A DNA stretch of 64,000 nt from Phycisphaerae bacterium (GTDB lineage: Bacteria; Planctomycetota; Phycisphaerae; UBA1845; Fen-1342). Positions 63,106 through 64,000 of the stretch are shown here, in pieces. A model generated the notes under the pieces. That model saw nothing but the letters and a program-made list of their open reading frames with translations. It did no database searches and was not told where the DNA came from. The position numbers were made by a program, and so were the translations under genes. Location of the stretch: NCBI GenBank assembly GCA_030612705.1, contig JAUWNI010000002.1, positions 1-64,000 on the forward strand, in the 5' to 3' direction. Positions within the stretch are counted from its first letter, which is position 1; every line of letters begins with the position of its first letter.

Positions 63106-64000
63106 ATGACGGAGACCAGGCCCAACTTCTTCATCGTCGGGGCCGCCAAGAGCGGCACGACCTCGATGTACGAATATCTCCGCCAACACCCACAAATCTT
63201 CATGTCAAAGGTCAAGGAGCCGTACTTCTTCGGCCGCGATCTCGAAATCGTCCCCTACTGGTGCATCCGCGACGAGGCGAAGTACCTGAAGCTGTTCGCC
63301 GGCGCCGGCAACGCCAAACGCATCGGCGAGGGCTCGGTCTGGTATCTCTGTTCCCGGGAGGCCGCCCGGGAAATAAAGGCGTTCAGCCCCTCGGCAAGAA
63401 TCCTGATCATGCTCCGCAACCCGATCGACGTGCTCTACTCGCTGCACGGGCAGTTCCTGCACAGTTGCAACGAAGACATCACCGACTTTGGCGAAGCACT
63501 CGCCGCCCAGGACGATCGCCGCCGGGGCCGCCGCATCCCGCGCGACGCCCATTTCCCGCGAGGTCTGCTCTACACCGACCTCGTCAGCTACTCATCACAA
63601 GTGCAACGCTACCTCGAAGTCTTCGGGCGCGAACAGGTACACGTCGTCACGTTCGACGACCTCATCGACGACGCCCCCGGCGTGTATCGCCAAGTGCTCG
63701 ACTTTCTGGAGGTGGACGCCGAATTCACACCCTCGTTCGATGTGCATAACCCCGCCAAGGTGATCCGAAACCGCTGGGTCACCTCGTTCCTCAAGAAACG
63801 CCCCCGCCTCCGCCACGCTGTCCTAACCGCCGTTCCGGAATCGGCGCGGCAGCGCATCGGCGACGCCCTCGCGCTCATCTTCCGGCCCCTGCGTCGCCAG
63901 TCGAAGCTCAATCCCGCATTGCGTATCGAGTTACAGACGCAGTTCGCCCCCGAAATCGAAGCCCTCGGCAAAATCCTCGACCGCGACCTGTCTCACTGGT
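63106..64000 (+). CDS. sulfotransferase (3' truncated by window end)
   Basis: At least 298 residues are visible, starting at ATG 63106, and the gene runs off the window; the ORF track does not list it. The PAPS 5'-phosphosulfate loop is FFIVGAAKSGTTSMYEYL, and the 3'-phosphate binding segment is RILIMLRNPIDVLYSLHGQF. These mark PAPS-dependent sulfotransferases, which add sulfate to sugars or lipids. Just upstream is a flippase, so sulfation of an exported polysaccharide is likely, by inference. Only the acceptor is unknown. Confidence 0.85.
   Translation, partial: MTETRPNFFIVGAAKSGTTSMYEYLRQHPQIFMSKVKEPYFFGRDLEIVPYWCIRDEAKYLKLFAGAGNAKRIGEGSVWYLCSREAAREIKAFSPSARILIMLRNPIDVLYSLHGQFLHSCNEDITDFGEALAAQDDRRRGRRIPRDAHFPRGLLYTDLVSYSSQVQRYLEVFGREQVHVVTFDDLIDDAPGVYRQVLDFLEVDAEFTPSFDVHNPAKVIRNRWVTSFLKKRPRLRHAVLTAVPESARQRIGDALALIFRPLRRQSKLNPALRIELQTQFAPEIEALGKILDRDLSHW

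Overview
The window is a high-GC chromosomal segment that looks planctomycetal, most likely Phycisphaerae-like. This is an inference from gene content; there is no rRNA marker. The pointers are a secreted kelch protein ending in a dockerin-like calcium-binding repeat, a zinc-ribbon membrane protein, an ECF sigma / zinc anti-sigma / Ser-Thr kinase operon, secreted pseudopilins with extra sugar-binding-like domains, a lysine-rich histone-like protein, and many lineage-style small HEAT, TPR and PQQ exported proteins. No phage, plasmid, CRISPR array or intact insertion sequence is visible. Unlike the genes, the intergenic gaps are crowded with short palindromic dispersed repeats.

Layout. 0.3-10 kb: zinc-ribbon membrane protein, an MsbA-like ABC exporter with an inserted PDZ-like domain, an MBOAT O-acyltransferase, a cold-shock protein, a MlaD/MCE lipid-transport protein, a lone response regulator, an exported unknown, a flippase, and tRNA-Asp with its terminator. 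10.4-14.7 kb: CheB, CheX, CheY and an FHA-GAF-SpoIIE-like protein that has lost key metal ligands. 15-27.5 kb: amino-acid permease/USP fusion, the smc gene followed by a histone-like lysine-rich gene, ribF, a nucleoside-type MFS transporter and a PurS-PurL fusion. 28-36.3 kb: kelch-dockerin protein, the ECF/anti-sigma/kinase operon, and paired exported unknowns. 37.3-49.4 kb: uvrA, a lipoprotein, alanine dehydrogenase, a membrane-fusion adaptor, an ABC ATPase, and a Cache sensor kinase with an NtrC-type regulator. 49.8-57.4 kb: GNAT acetyltransferase, four minor-pseudopilin genes (GspH-, J-, I- and K-like) facing a divergent secretin and a TPR lipoprotein. 57.6-64 kb: PQQ-propeller protein, YceI-TPR protein, then surface-polysaccharide genes (GT2, Wzx-like flippase, sulfotransferase cut by the window end).

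How genes work together. Three signalling blocks stand out: CheB/CheX/CheY plus a probable pseudophosphatase; sigma factor, anti-sigma and transmembrane kinase; and the Cache kinase with its sigma-54 activator. Two envelope blocks stand out: pseudopilins with secretin, and polysaccharide assembly and export. Replication and chromatin are represented by smc, the histone-like gene and uvrA.

The most unusual signals are a MITE-like repeat family whose TAG-starting end supplies or abuts the stop codon of three unrelated genes, the degenerate phosphatase next to the chemotaxis genes, the PDZ insertion in the ABC exporter, and sugar-binding-like domains on minor pseudopilins.
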